A stretch of DNA of 64,000 bases from Exaiptasia diaphana (taxonomy: Eukaryota; Cnidaria; Anthozoa; Actiniaria; Aiptasiidae). A model generated the notes under the pieces. The model did no database searches and had not been told where the DNA came from. It worked only from the letters and a program-made list of their open reading frames with translations. Location of the stretch: assembly GCF_001417965.1 (NCBI RefSeq), contig NW_018388203.1:146832-210831 (forward strand), in the 5' to 3' direction. How positions within the stretch are numbered: the stretch's first letter is position 1; the number at the start of each line of letters is the position of its first letter. The position numbers and the translations under genes are program-made. Below, piece after piece: positions 24,701-37,300 of the stretch.

Positions 24701-25421
24701 TCGGCTTTCAAATTGGTGATCTCTAGATACGCCCCCTGTGGGCGGTAGTCGTGAGTGGTAATGTACGACATGCAGTAGGTTTGTAACAAGGAGCAGCTTA
24801 TTTCAATTTTTCGTTGCTTGAATCAGGTCTAAAGTGTTTGATGTATGCATGTGCATTGCTGTTCTTCATCACTTATCTACGACCGAGCGTCGACTGGAGG
24901 GTCTGAGAGAACTGGTGAGAATTGTACGACCAGGGGGGCTGGTTTTAGTGTACGTTTGGGCACTGGAACAAAATCTTGAAAAAATCAAGAAAAACGAGTT
25001 AAAAGAATTGGAATTTAGTGAAGCTAAACAGCAAGGAGCTAGCAATAACAATGCTGCTGTCCCGTCATCTTCACATTTATTCGACTCAAGGATTGAAAGT
25101 AAAACTTGCGACGAATCTTCCTCTAAAACCCGCAACGTTCAAGTCAACTTGAAGAGAGAAGTTTTTGAGCAGCAAGATTTGTTTGTTCCTTGGAAATACA
25201 GAGGCGACAAACAAGACAAACGGTGCAAAAATCCTGAAGAAAGTAACAATACTAGCGACCCTGCTTTAACCGGTAGTAATGTGTATCATCGGTTTTACCA
25301 CGTGTTCAAAGAGGGCGAACTGTTAGAATTATGCAGTCGTCTTGACGATGTTGTTGTAAGAGAGCTGTATTATGACAGGGGAAACTGGTGCGTGTTATTG
25401 GAGACTAAAGATGAGAAATAG
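21783..25421 (+). CDS. ALKBH8: ALKBH8: RRM / AlkB dioxygenase / tRNA uridine methyltransferase
   Basis: Bifunctional enzyme of wobble uridine-34 in tRNA: the methyltransferase makes mcm5U and the 2-oxoglutarate/Fe(II) domain hydroxylates it. Six exons, 21783-22326, 22449-22649, 23160-23230, 23526-23632, 23943-24482 and 24827-25421, give 685 residues (human 664). An RRM follows the basic N-terminus ([12 protein letters not shown], then [17 protein letters not shown]). The AlkB domain has [17 protein letters not shown] with metal ligands His253, Asp255 and His307, and a Cys cluster after [10 protein letters not shown] as in human. The SAM motif is [14 protein letters not shown]. The protein ends GNWCVLLE, like the human one. 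I chose the ATG of MAARNSV because it best matches the family N-terminus; an in-frame extension to 21648 exists. Intron 2 carries a SINE and intron 5 a MITE. Confidence 0.95.
22745..23110 (+). repeat. tRNA-derived SINE in ALKBH8 intron 2
   Basis: 22745-22816 is tRNA-like, with an A-box-like segment GGTGGCCGGGCGATGAGAGC and a B-box-like GTTTGAATC, followed by an unrelated 3' part rich in T and C. This is the structure of a tRNA-headed SINE. The 3' boundary is uncertain and no target duplication was identified. Confidence 0.55.
24535..24738. repeat. 204-bp MITE with CAGGGGCGTATCT termini
   Basis: The left end CAGGGGCGTATCTGGAG and the reverse complement of the right end, CAGGGGGCGTATCTAGAG, are terminal inverted repeats. 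It fills much of ALKBH8 intron 5, with no coding capacity. A target duplication is not clear. Confidence 0.7.
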
Positions 25422-25634
25422 GAAATCACACATGAGTATGTTTTAGAAGTATAACTGATTTGTGACGTTTTAGGCGTTCCAGCAATTGTTAACATCCATT
25501 ACACACGTCAAAAAATAAACTTCTGAAATTTACACCTTTCGTTTTTATCAGACGTTCGCATAAGTTATTATATTAGATTTGATAAATCGTCGAAGTATGC
25601 GACGAAATAATTAAAAAAACTGAGCAGTTATAAG

Positions 25635-28307
25635 TTACGAACATTTTTTTCTTGTCACTAACCATCCATTGTCATTACCTCGGCAAAGAGATGGAATTAG
25701 CGTCATTAACCTGATTTGAAAATGCATGGTAATTTGTTCGTAGTGTCTCAACCCATGAATTACAATAGGACCTACAAAATCACACAAAGGCCTATCAAAT
25801 ACGCTTTCTCGATCATCGAATAAGTAACAATACAAAAAAGGCATAAATCTCAAGTCATCTTTAGGCTTAACTCCTGCTTTCCTCATAAGTGAACCAAAGC
25901 AGGCGTCCTCGATTGCAAACAGAGGCGTTGTCTTGGAAGCCCTGTCCAGCTTTTTAAGTAAACTGCCACTGAAAAGGTAGCCTTCCCCTGCTATATACGG
26001 GGGGTACAGTGTTCTTGATGGATAAATGTCGTAAGGGAGGTAGTGCTTACTTTTTGGATCACGCTCAATTGGTGAATTTGATGCTTCTCGACCAGTGTAT
26101 AATGGCATTGATTCCTTGGAATTATATTCAATCAAAAACGATAAGCAGATATCTGTATTTACGTAACAATCATCGTCTGTTTTTAGTATGTACTTAGCAT
26201 TACATTGATGGAGTGGCCATCTTATAGTCAGCAGCATTTTTTTGTAGAGATTTGCATAGGAGTCAACAAAACCACCAACCACTATGTCACGTGATTCACG
26301 TGACTCGATATCCACCAATCGTCGTGTCGATTTACCTTTAGTTTGACCGAGTAAGAAAACTGTTTTGTAGGACCTGAAAGGCAAAACAAGACTGAGTTAA
26401 AAAATTTTTCTTGAATTAAGTGTCGATGTTTCTCGAAAACCATTGGACGAGTGAATACAGACAACTTGGAAATATCTTGCACTTAAAATTCAAACTTTTT
26501 CATTAGCTCTCCACATAATTTAATTGAGCCAGTATTTCCACCATTTTCCAGTAACAAATGGCTCTTCATGTAATGCTTAATAAATTATTATTATTACTAT
26601 AATACTCCTCCTCTACCCCCTGGGGAAAGTCATGTTACTGACGTGGATACGTACATATCAAGATTTTGCCTTTGTTCTTGTATAGTTTATTCATGTCGAG
26701 CTGACTAAACAAAATTAAACTTTATTTGCAATTTTTTAATTAAATTCAACAATACAGTGGATTCAGCAGTGCATAGTCGTAAATTTAAATTTTAATGTTC
26801 GGGGCAGTTTCTTACGCACAGGGACTCTAGATCTAAGATTACACCTATATCCAGAAATTCTCAAAACCTCTCCATACGCTAATATATATTGATTTCAAAA
26901 CGCGTTCTTCAAAATATCCGCTTTGAAAAACCATCATTTTCAAGAGGAGCCGATGGTTTCCTGGGGAAAATATATCTGTTCTTATGTCCCAGCCAGCTGT
27001 AAGCCACAACTGGTTGCCAGCAAAATTATAATACATTTTTTATTCCAGGAGAGGAATAGGTTCAAAGAATTTTTCCCAGGAAACTCTTTACGTCCATTGC
27101 AGGAAGTAAAATCATAAATATCTTATACTCGAGTGCTTTAGCGACCCGAAGGAAGAGTTTTTCCCAGACTGGAACGTCACCAACATTTGCTTGCCAAAAT
27201 TCTAGTTCAAAATACCTTTCCCAGGAAAAAAATGTATAAGAACAGTTATTTCATGTTATTTAGAAGAGTAGACCTCGTCCGCTCCTCCTGCATTTTATTT
27301 AATAGGATTCCACGTTGTCCAATTAAGAAATGATTAGAAACGAAAAATTCCTCGTCCAACTTTGGCAGTCATGGGAATTTTCCTCGTCCAATGATGTTTC
27401 ATAATTGATTATATAATAGAATATATTGATACATTATCAAAAGCAGTACTTCACCTTGAACTTAGACAAAGGCCCTTTTAGTCCGCGCTCGCTTAGTCTC
27501 CTCTCGCAGACCTTGGAACGAGCGTCGTAACGACTGCGAGAGTAGAAAAATGCTCGCTTAATTTTTTAAAATTTTTCCTCAATTCTTGAAATTTCCTTTT
27601 TTTGTGAGTCCAAAGAGAGGCAGACTAGTGGCAAGTCTAGCTTGACTCCAAAGTTCATTCTTTATCAGATGTTTATCTTCAAGCGTTAGTTATGCATGCT
27701 TTCAGTGCAGTGTTTTTGATGTATAATAAATGCGTTAGTTATGCATGCTTTCAGTGCAGCGTTTTTGATGTATTTAAGTGGTTTTTCGTTAAACCGTTCA
27801 ACAGGCTTACTTTTTTTTGGCACGTTTTTTCTATATTACAGTTTGACTATTTTGTTTCACAGGTCCATGAAAAGTAATAACAATGCAATCATTATCTAGT
27901 AATATAACATACCTTTTGTGCAGGCTTCCTAGAATGTTAACTCTATTATCTTGTTTCCCCCAAGAATTTCGAATAGCTTCTCGTCTTAAGAAATTATTTG
28001 GTTTGGAGTGAACCAAAATTAGAAGGAAGGGTGGTTGATTGCACTCAACTTTCTCAATACTTGCTTTTTGTTTTGCGGTGCCGAATGAATCCCTTGTGTT
28101 AAAGCTTTTGTGCATCAGAGTAAAACGACTAGAGTAATTTTTGAGCAAAGCAATTGTTGACGTCCAGTCTTCGTTTACTTTCTTCAAGTACTGAACATTA
28201 TCTAAAGGTGATGCGTGATTCGAACATTTCCTAAGGTAAAATACTAAAAAAGCCAACAGAAATATTACAAGAAGTTTTTTAGCCAGTTTCCTGTAATACA
28301 CGATCAT
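25635..28307 (-). CDS. GT31 beta-1,3-galactosyltransferase-like protein (paralog A)
   Basis: Golgi type II glycosyltransferase adding a beta-1,3-linked sugar. Two exons, 28307-27913 and 26373-25635, phase-2 intron, 377 residues. A short basic tail and one hydrophobic anchor (LLVIFLLAFLVFYL) begin the protein. GT31 marks are REAIRNSWG, RSYKTVFLLGQ, the metal-binding DDD in KYILKTDDDCYV, the PPYIAGEGY loop and the EDACFG motif. The family stem region of roughly 80 residues is present. The intron position and phase are identical to paralog B on the other strand at 31915, so the two arose by inverted duplication. The intron (26374-27912) holds a tandem repeat at 27683 and an old inverted segment around 26935-27250. 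Acceptor and sugar donor specificity cannot be inferred. Confidence 0.9.
27683..27773. repeat. Two tandem copies of a 42-bp unit
   Basis: 27683-27724 and 27732-27773 differ at one base and are separated by 7 bases, in the intron of glycosyltransferase paralog A. They look like a recent tandem duplication. Confidence 0.85.
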
Positions 28308-29367
28308 GACGCGGTTAGGACACGAAGAACAGGTTGAATCACCTGGAATGGAAAATCCAATTCAATTTAGGACCCTGTGTTTTTGATTCTTAAAATATTT
28401 ACACATCAAGACTTGTCGACTTTGCAATGTGCGCATCTGTACTGAGTCATCACTAACTGATCGGAATGAATCGTCGTGATTGAGACAATAGATGCATGGG
28501 TCGTCTAAACAAAACCTAAGCTAACAATAGAAGTTCGGTAAACCGAGGAATCAAAAAGCTGGTTTCGCCGGACTGGATATGATATGGAAAAGTTTACACA
28601 AACAGCCACGTTTTGAGCTCAGTATAAATTTTTAGGTATATTTCCCTCTATACAGCTGGTGGATGTCATAGCTTTCAAAGGGTTGTACCTAACATTATAT
28701 TCAAACTGAATTAATTAAAAAATGTATATAGACTATATTGTGCAATAAATGATGTCCCGCTTCAGTTGCAGATTCAGTACAAAATTATTCTGTTTTGATT
28801 TTGCACAATTTTTTTGAGGTTTAAATGTGGACACTCTTGCGCGAGTTCATTAACGTTTTCAAACTTTCATAAGCGTTTTCGTGCAATCAGTGAACAAACT
28901 CGTAATAATTGTCAGAGACCACAAATACATTGTTGCAATCACATAGTTCCAAGAGAGTCAACGGTATGTGCATTTTTTGGTTTTTGAATAGCACAATAAT
29001 GTTTATGTATTGTGAGATGCTTTTGTTGCTAAATTTCTAAATGAAAGTTCCACTATTGCTCTCTGTTTGCTCTAAAAGTCGCAATGCTTCTTTCCTTAAG
29101 TGAATATTCCTCTGCGGTTAAACAGCAAAAGGGTTGTGCGACATTTCACAGGTTAAGTTTGTTCATACTCCAGATATTTTTCTACTAAGTCCTTTTTTGT
29201 CTTTTTTTAACAAAACCACAGGAATCCCATCGTCATGTGATCATCCCGCTAGGAACGCCTGTTATACTATACCAGTAAAAAATCAACTGCACTGAAATCG
29301 AAATATTTAATACGCTCATTGATTGCGAGATATTTGCTGTAAACTGTCTTCTCCATCAAAAGAAATC
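28308..29367. other. Noncoding spacer upstream of two divergent genes
   Basis: Between glycosyltransferase A (minus) and the tryparedoxin-like gene (plus). It must hold both promoters. Nothing else is recognisable. Confidence 0.5.
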
Positions 29368-29805
29368 ATGGGAGTCTTTACTGATGAAAAGATTATGGAC
29401 AAAGACGGGAATTTAGTGGACGCTGAGCCAGAATTAACTGGCAAGGTGATTTTGGTGTATTTCTCAGCTCATTGGTGTCCGCCATGTCGTGGCTTCACTC
29501 CAATGCTGAAAGATTGCTACGAGGATTTGGAAGGCAAACCCTTAGCCATCGTGTTTGTGTCATCTGACAGGTCTAAAGAAGAGATGGATAGCTATTATAA
29601 GGAAAGCCATGGAGAATGGTATCGCGCACAGCATGGAAGTGAATTGGCCAACAAGTTGAAAGAAAATTGCAATGTTCGAGGTATTCCAACGCTTGCAGTA
29701 GTTGACGGCGACGGTAATATGCTTGACCAGTCGGCAAGAAGTGATGTGGAAACTGGTCCACCCTCAAAAGCGTTTGAAAAATGGCAAAAATTATCCCAAA
29801 AATAA
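29368..29805 (+). CDS. Tryparedoxin/nucleoredoxin-like thiol oxidoreductase, intronless
   Basis: Small thioredoxin-fold protein of 145 residues that would reduce disulfides in the cytosol (no signal peptide). The active site is HWCPPC with Cys37 and Cys40. FSAHWCPPCRGFTPML and the following SSDRSKEEMDSYY and GIPTLAVVDGDG are typical of tryparedoxins and single nucleoredoxin modules; the cis-proline follows RGI. I start at ATG 29368 because MGVF..KIMDKDGNLV fits the family N-terminus. The gene has no intron, unlike nearly all neighbours, so it may be a retrocopy or a naturally compact gene. It lies between two divergent glycosyltransferase genes with no evident functional link. Confidence 0.88.
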   Translation: MGVFTDEKIMDKDGNLVDAEPELTGKVILVYFSAHWCPPCRGFTPMLKDCYEDLEGKPLAIVFVSSDRSKEEMDSYYKESHGEWYRAQHGSELANKLKENCNVRGIPTLAVVDGDGNMLDQSARSDVETGPPSKAFEKWQKLSQK

Positions 29806-31914
29806 ACGGACAAACACTTGTCGTTCACAATCTGTCAAGAAGAACTAATCTTAGTTGGTTGCTAATCAGTTAAACACACTCGTACAATAATTTACAGTAT
29901 TGTAATGTCTTCGATGCATGTCTTAGCTTTATTAAATTTCGTAAATGTTTCCTGTTTGTTTCATATTCATATTATTTTCTCCGTCGTTTAATAAGGAATC
30001 AGAGAATCGCCTGTAGAGCATGCACATTTAACAAAGAACTAAAACTGGTTTGCACAGTCGTATAATGGTCTAAAAGTAAAGGGAACAGAGCAGTTGTTTC
30101 CTATTTTCCATTGCTTTACACCCACAAAGTACACGTAAAGATCTAGAAACGTTTGTAACAATTGGCAATGATTCCTATTTCATGATTTCTTCACTGTCAT
30201 GTACTGAATAAACAATTACAGGAGAGACATGTCCGGGCTCTATGCCAGCTTTCTATCAAGATACTATTAGTTTTAGGCCTATAATCGCCTCGGGGGTGAA
30301 AGCGGAATTTTCAAGAAACGATGAGTCATGATTCCCTTCAAGTTTTAATCCAGTGATTCCTGATTCATTAACATCCGAATTAAAACACACTGCCACGATT
30401 CCTGATTCCCTGTGGTTTTTGTCTGCGCAAAGATTCCGGCATTATGATTTTATAGTTAAAAGATTTGACTCGTCCTGAGCAGACATTCATGTAATTGGCT
30501 CCGTTCAATTTGTAAAAACATAAAGATTTTATAAAAGATTTGAAGAAAATATTGAATGAGGATTGCAAAGACAGTCATTTGAAGAAATCGTTATGACAAC
30601 CCATGTTGTAAACAATACATCAGATACTCACGCTTATTATGTCAATTGTATATGATATTTAAACCTTTCATTTGTCGTCACACTTTATGAATATCTCAAA
30701 ATAAGCATAATTTCAAAGTTTGATTAATTTACAATCTTATTTTGCGGTATTAAAAAGAGCGAAAATGACATATAAAATTACTCATGATGAAATAATGCCA
30801 TTATATATGATATATGTTATAATTTTCTTAACTGTATAAACTGCTAACAGTAGTAAACAGTAAACTTGCAAGTCGCCATGCAATAACAGCTAAATCAACA
30901 AGCCGCGAGTGCTATAATATTCTGTATTAACGAAAGACCTTCAGATCCACCAAACAGCTGTAATGGTTTAACATTGTAATGCAAATATGCCTCCAAAACC
31001 ATGAAAAAACAAATCCACACTCAGCGCGAACATTTATTTTCAAACAATTATAACCGATGAAGAACTGGGAACTTAGTGCAACGACACGAGGCATTAAACA
31101 GGAAAATGAAAATTCACTCGATTCGCCACTAGCTGGCATTGAGTTGGTGTAACATATTTTGCCGGCATCAGCATTGAATCATGAATATTGATACGACATA
31201 AAGTATCATGAGAAATGATGTGCTTAGTGTTGTGCCCGTGAAATTGTGGCCGTCTCTAAACAGGCTCCAAGAAAAATCGCAGCCTTCTCCCCGGTTAATT
31301 TACCCTTCTACAGCGTAACAAGTTTAACATTAATTGAAAGAACAAATGCAAGCGGGTTTGTTGAGAGAACACGAGAAAAGTTTTTGAAACTGAAAACCTT
31401 TTTGAGTGTTCTCCCAACAATCCTGAAGTGTTTCTAAATATATTCAAATGCTTTTAACATCTTTCCCTTGCTCTTATAGATACACGGTTTTTTGGCCATT
31501 TCAGCCAATCAATGCGTTATATAGATCTATAGTAGGCGTTTTGTAATGCTGTTTGAACAAAGCGTCTTGTGAAAATCTGTTATCACTCAAATCGAGTTCT
31601 TTGATAACCATGAATATAGTCAACTTCAGATATTTTGGTTTGATGACAAAAGAACGCACACGAGGCTCCGGGAAAACAATGGATAATCTTGATTTATTCT
31701 TTTATTTCCCCGGAGCCTCGTCTTTTTATGCGGGGTATTCTATAGTTACTCCTGCAATTCTTTTGGTCATTGTCACTGAACCAAAATATCTATAGTCGGC
31801 TATTGTGTATTTGGTTTTTCGTAGTTCTTAGGATAATGATTTGCATATTCAGATTGACAACCACTCCATAATACACAATTATCACCCCTTTGTCCTCAGT
31901 CTGCTCCACACAGT
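29806..31914. other. Noncoding spacer with one hairpin element
   Basis: AT-rich 2.1 kb with no supported exon. The only structure seen is the nested inverted repeat at 31628-31791. Confidence 0.5.
31628..31791. repeat. Nested inverted repeat (MITE-like)
   Basis: Outer arms (31628-31652 and 31758-31791) share AGATATTTTGGTT and CAAAAGAA in reverse complement. Inner arms 31660-31675 and 31705-31721 pair over ACGAGGCTCCGGG. It lies upstream of glycosyltransferase B. Confidence 0.65.
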
Positions 31915-33684
31915 ATGAACACAGTACTCCCACGGTGTCATACTGCAGTTGTAGCCATGAATTATGTAAGAGTGAAATACATTTGTTGGATTTATGGGTT
32001 TATTATTCTATTAGGTCTTTTGGTTCTATTGCAACTCACTTTTAAGCGATTTGGAAGTTCACAATCACTGGAAACTACAGATCATGCACAAAAGATGAAG
32101 AATGTTGATAGTGACTTAACAAGTCCATTATTAACTCTTCAAAACACGATTAACCTTATGGTTAAAGAATATCAACTACGAAGTGCTCGGTCTAAAACTA
32201 CGAAAGTTCAAAAAGGGTTTAAACGCGATTATAAGTTACCGTATTGTGGAGACGTAAAGCCTTTTTTACTAATTGAAGTCCACTCTTCACCTGAAAGTTT
32301 CACAGCTAGAGAAGCAATTAGGGTAACATGGGGCCAGGAAACCAATGATATAAATAGAATGGATTTAGAAAAAAGGTAAGACTGATAACCTTATCTACCG
32401 CGGAGAAAATAGCCAAAAAACGCCCGCACTACAAAATGATTAATTCTACAAAATGACTAATTTAACCAATTTTGGATTTTTTATTGGAAAACTATTAACT
32501 AATAGAAATAGCATAAACAAACTTGTAAAATCCAAAAAGACTCGCCTTAGTCGCAATTTTTATATGCAAATTTATGCCTATTGTATATGTACAGCTGACG
32601 AAAAAAACAATATTGTCAATATTGTTCATCTACATGGGCATTAATTAACACAAAAAGTTTCCACATAAAAATTACCTGCGTGATGGTGCTTTAGTGATGA
32701 ATATGTGTAACCACCACGCCCCAGCATGACATTGTTGGGGAAAGACCAACATTTCTTGTTCTTTTTCCTTATACACCCAATAAATCAGCATGACATTGTT
32801 GGGGAAAGATCGACCAACATTTCTTGTTCTTCTTCCTTATACACCCCCCAATAAATCAGTTACAATTTCTGCTGTCAGGAAATCAGCTAATTTATTTATC
32901 AATTATTTTTTGAAGGTTGACTTGGAAAACTGTCTTCCTAGTTGGAAAATCACAAAATGAAACGGTCAATGATCTTATGGTAGTTGAGTCACAGAGATAT
33001 CAAGATATTGTTATAGGAGATTTCCTTGATACGTACCGTAATCTAACCTACAAGACATTGCTAACCCTGGAATGGCCGGTTAAGTACTGTCGGTACGCCA
33101 AGTATATCATGAAAACCGATGAAGACTGTTACATCAACGTAATGCCAGTCATTAATTTGTTGGCTCAGTATCAACGTAAGACTAACCCACTATACCTGGG
33201 CAGCATTCACTGGAAAAACAAACCATCTCGTAGAAAATCCAGCAAATTTTACGTCAGTTCAAAAGAATACCGAGGAATCGTGTACCCCCCTTACGCTGCT
33301 GGGGGTGGTTACGTATTCACAGCCTCTTTAGCTCCAAAATTACTACATGCTAGTGAAAGTAAACCGGCTTTTCCAATGGAAGATGCGTACTTTGGATTAT
33401 TGATGCAACATATCGGCGTCAAACCAACCCATCAGCCTCTTTTTTTGCCTTACACATTCGGGCGTTGTGAACTTAAAAAAAACGACAAGGTGACATACGA
33501 AATGTGGTACGACGACAGCCTGTGCAACATTGCCGTTGCTATGGTGATACATGACGTCCGACCGCACGAGAAAATTACTATGCATATCAACGTCATGACT
33601 GTACATTCCGTGCCGTCTGTTTGTAACCATGAAAAAGAAAGAAGCTCATGGAAAACTGATAATTGCTATTTTCATCATCAATGA
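31915..33684 (+). CDS. GT31 beta-1,3-galactosyltransferase-like protein (paralog B)
   Basis: Golgi type II glycosyltransferase. Exons 31915-32375 and 32916-33684, phase-2 intron, 409 residues. The anchor is WIYGFIILLGLLVLLQLTF. GT31 motifs are REAIRVTWG, TWKTVFLVG, KYIMKTDEDCYI (DED in place of paralog A's DDD), PPYAAGGGYVF and MEDAYFGLLM. The C-terminal VIHDVRPHEKITMH corresponds to VIHGLRHYEQITMH in paralog A. A second in-frame ATG at 31957 (MNYVRVKY) directly precedes the anchor and may be the real start. The intron contains a 64-bp-period tandem repeat. Motif spacing and the shared intron show it is a diverged sister of the gene at 25635; the sugar specificity is unknown. Confidence 0.9.
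32723..32860. repeat. 64-bp tandem duplication in glycosyltransferase B intron
   Basis: Two units starting at 32723 and 32787, each beginning CAGCATGACATTGTTGGGG and ending near AATAAATCAG, with a few small differences. It is a local tandem duplication. Confidence 0.85.
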
Positions 33685-34340
33685 TTTTACCAGGTTGGTC
33701 ATCTCAACCATGAAACATTGGCGACATATCACGTAATCTCCTCAACTATACCTATGAAACAAACTCCAAAACCGTGAAACTGTACAAAATCTAAATAGTA
33801 CTAATTTGTACTGTGGACCTGATCATTTGTACCAATTCAATTTGATTTACGTACCGCATGCACGATTTATTAAATACAACTATTTATACAACTTTTCAGT
33901 AAAATCAGACGTTTTGATTGGTTGGCTTTCGTGTGTTAAAGTATAGATACACGGACTACGTCAAAACTAATTGTTTGTTGTATAAAACAGATAGATCTCA
34001 TTTTTCTCGACGGCGTCTCGTGCGTACTTTTTTGTTCTCACTACATTTTGACGTCATCTGTGTATCTATTAGAGTACACACGCACGGAAAAATGAGATCT
34101 ATTTGTTAAATAGCACTATTTAGTTTTTACAGTTGCACGGTTTAAGTGCGATCACTCTAGTGGCTCAGAATCGGGAAGTTTACAAAGGCAGAAGTTACAA
34201 CAACGGATTACCAAGAGTCGTTCAAAAAAATAGTAGTTAGTTATGTCGCTAAGCCTGTTTGAAATGCAATATTCGCACTACAAAACTATAAATGTATCAT
34301 CACAGAAAACATTTAATGATAAATATTCTTACAAAGGTGA
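33685..34340. other. Interval between convergent genes, with a large palindrome
   Basis: 3' ends of glycosyltransferase B (plus) and EXOSC9 (minus). About 33938-34112 is an imperfect palindrome: an outer pair contains TAGATACAC and ACGTCAAAA, and an inner pair contains AGATCTCATTTTTC. This is probably a MITE. Otherwise empty. Confidence 0.6.
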
Positions 34341-37300
34341 TCATGTTTTCTTTTTCCTTCGTTTTTTGTTTTTACTTGCAGATCTTGTCATCATGGAGTC
34401 CGTTGGCGGAGCTGGTTTCTTTAGAGCAGCCATTAAGTCCACACCTTCGTCTGGGATTTTCTCGGAACTAAGAAGAAATAAAAGCTTGTATCAATAAAAC
34501 ATTTCAAACACCTTTTGAACAAATAGAAATTGTAGAATATGAAAACAACACTAGAAAAAAAAGTCGTTAAATTAGGGGGAAAGGGGGAAGTGTCGAGTGT
34601 CGTAAACCAAGTTCTTAGAAGGCAAAACGCCTTTGAACCCCATCAAATATGTAAGACCAAACAGAAAATTATACTTTCGTGTTTTATTTGCGAAATGTGC
34701 CATTTCTGTAAAGGGAATCGGTGGGATGAAGCCAAAAATGTTCGAGAACTACAATTCTTGCTTCGTTGTACAGAATGATATTGCTGTACTGAGCTGGTTT
34801 CATTATGTCAAATGAGCTCTTGCAACTTTTGACCAATTTATAAACCGACCTTGAAAAGGGTATAGATTATTAGCCTACCTTGTCTTCACGCCTGATATAC
34901 TGTCTGATGTCAAAACAACTACATCCTCTTCTTCACTGTCATCATCAATAGTGATGGCTGATGATGCTATGAAAAAACGATACACGTATCATTGATAGCA
35001 GGAAAAGTATTTCCCTGGGAGTCAGCCGACTGTTCAATGGGATAGACACCTTCCATGAAAATGGCTGATTTGACTTAAACTGGCGTTGGTTGACTAGGCC
35101 AAAAGTTCCCATACAAACAAAATGACTTAACTGTCTCCACTTCTTTAGCTAATACAATTAGTGTCAATTGTTTTACTAATCCCCAAAAGAGTTAGAAATC
35201 TCTTGGAATATCACTTGAAAATGCACACTGCATGATTTTCCACCAAACATACTTCTTGGTTCTTTATTTTTTGGTTCCGATTTTACAGCATTTTCTACGT
35301 CTTCATCAGATTCAATTTCAATGACGTGACTTTCTTCTTCCATATCTTGCCATGTATTGTTTCCTCCATGTCCAATTTGCGCAGTACCAGGTCCCTGTAC
35401 GACAAAATATCCGACAATCTTATTTTTTGAATCAAGATTATTTTTTGATGATTATTAGCTGATAAGAAAAAAAATCTGTGCTGAGTGCAACTTAAACCAG
35501 CAACTTACTTTAATGTCTGCATGCCAGATACTGAGCAAGATATTCATTTAAGGAAACTACACTTACAATAGCTACTCTAGTCTTACTGAAGGGTCCGTTT
35601 ACACATGCGATTTTTACAGAGAGATTCTCGCGGCGATCATTGCGTGACCATCGCCTGAGTTTCGAACATGCTTGAAAATTGGCCGCAACTTCGCAACGAT
35701 TTTCCATCGCCGCAACAATCGCAGGGCTGTTTACACACACGACTTTAGTTGCGCGATAGCAAAGTGGCGATTATCACGCTGCAAAAGTCGTAAGTGTAAA
35801 CGCGCCTTTTAATGATTATGATCAATATAACGATCAATGATTATAATAGGATACTAATTAAGATAAGGATACTTATTATCTTGCGATGGAGGAGTGTTGT
35901 TATTTGTAATCTCTGCAAAAAACAAGTTAATTTATGATAAATTATAATGACCATAGTTTTTATGATCTAAATCATAATATATATTTAACACTAGAATTCA
36001 CGGGTTCTAGAATTCACGGCCAAAATCTTCACCTAAGACTATCCACATGGGACTTTGCTCAATCTTATAATTTAATGTTTTTGAATATATTAATGTATTT
36101 CCTCTTGAGAATGACGCCAGATAGCATCGAAAACGTCGAGCCCAAATGATCAAAAATACAAACTTACTAGCGTTAGTTTTTACTTTACAAATTCACGGAT
36201 TATAGATTACAATTTGCTCACTCCTTGTCTTCTCTGAAACATCCTCTTTGGACTACTCTGTGGACAGACCCACTTGTCTCTCCTGCCTTTTGACAGGTGA
36301 GAAAAGTAGATCTGTTTTCAGAGTACCTTCGTTCAGCATTCCTTTCCGAGGAATACTAAAGGAGAATTAAACCATCTTGTAATCTTTTTTTGATGGCTTT
36401 CAATTGTATTTGATAAAAAAAGCAATTGTTCTAAATGGATAATGTCATGTATGCTTATAAAAATAATAATGATAATGTCATGTATGCCTATAATAAGTTG
36501 AAAAGGATATTCTGTACCAAATGGATATTTATAGAACTAATATAGTTTTTGATAATGGCATCATAAACAAGTTTTTTTACCTTGACCAGTCTTGACTGCC
36601 TCAGTGATATCCATTGCTGTTGTTTCAGCTACTGTTGTAGTAATTTTTTTCGTAGATTCAAAGACACCAATCTTTCCAGTTAACCTGAAAATAAGTCATA
36701 CTTATTGCAAACCAAGCGTCATTTTCATGGGTGCCAGAATATTATATATTATTGTGGGAGGGGGGAGGGATGAGATGATTTTTGACTATGCTTTGCTGTT
36801 CCAAAAGTATGTTATTCTTGGTTTGCAGTCACTTCACCAAAAATAACTTGAGAAATAACGGATACAAAATAGAAAATTTTGCTTGAATGCCATACCTTTG
36901 TTTTTCATCCTCTGACAAAGAACTCTTAATGAGCTCTATAATTTCTGTCACCTTGACTACAGCAATCTTCGAGCAGCGAACTATCTGGAATTTGTAAAAT
37001 TGATAATATGAAGCATTGTGTATCTAATATAGACATGGTATTTTTCCCTGTTGTGTCTCAAAGTAGAATTCTACAGCAGCCTTTCACCCCATACTCAATG
37101 CAGCTTGTTTTATAAAAAGCATTATTTACTATCCATGCTTGACAGTACAATAAATATAATACACAGTTTGAATCATGGGATTCTTGATAAGGCTGCATGC
37201 ACTGCAAATTCGCAATATCCCATGAAAATATGGGTCAAAACCTCCTTTTCTAATCATCAATATAATGGCCTGTTGTCAAGAGGTTTCCACACTGTACCTG

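Noticed and set aside
27471-27560. Short GC-rich hairpin in glycosyltransferase A intron
   Set aside because: Stem of only about ten bases (CTCTCGCAG/CTGCGAGAG); too little to call an element.
31246-31437. 63-codon plus-strand frame
   Set aside because: No homology, splice or context support.
36225-36305. Extra EXOSC9 exon in the intron between exons 10 and 11
   Set aside because: Splice-like ends exist on the minus strand, but joining it in phase gives an immediate stop, and the neighbouring exons already match in phase.
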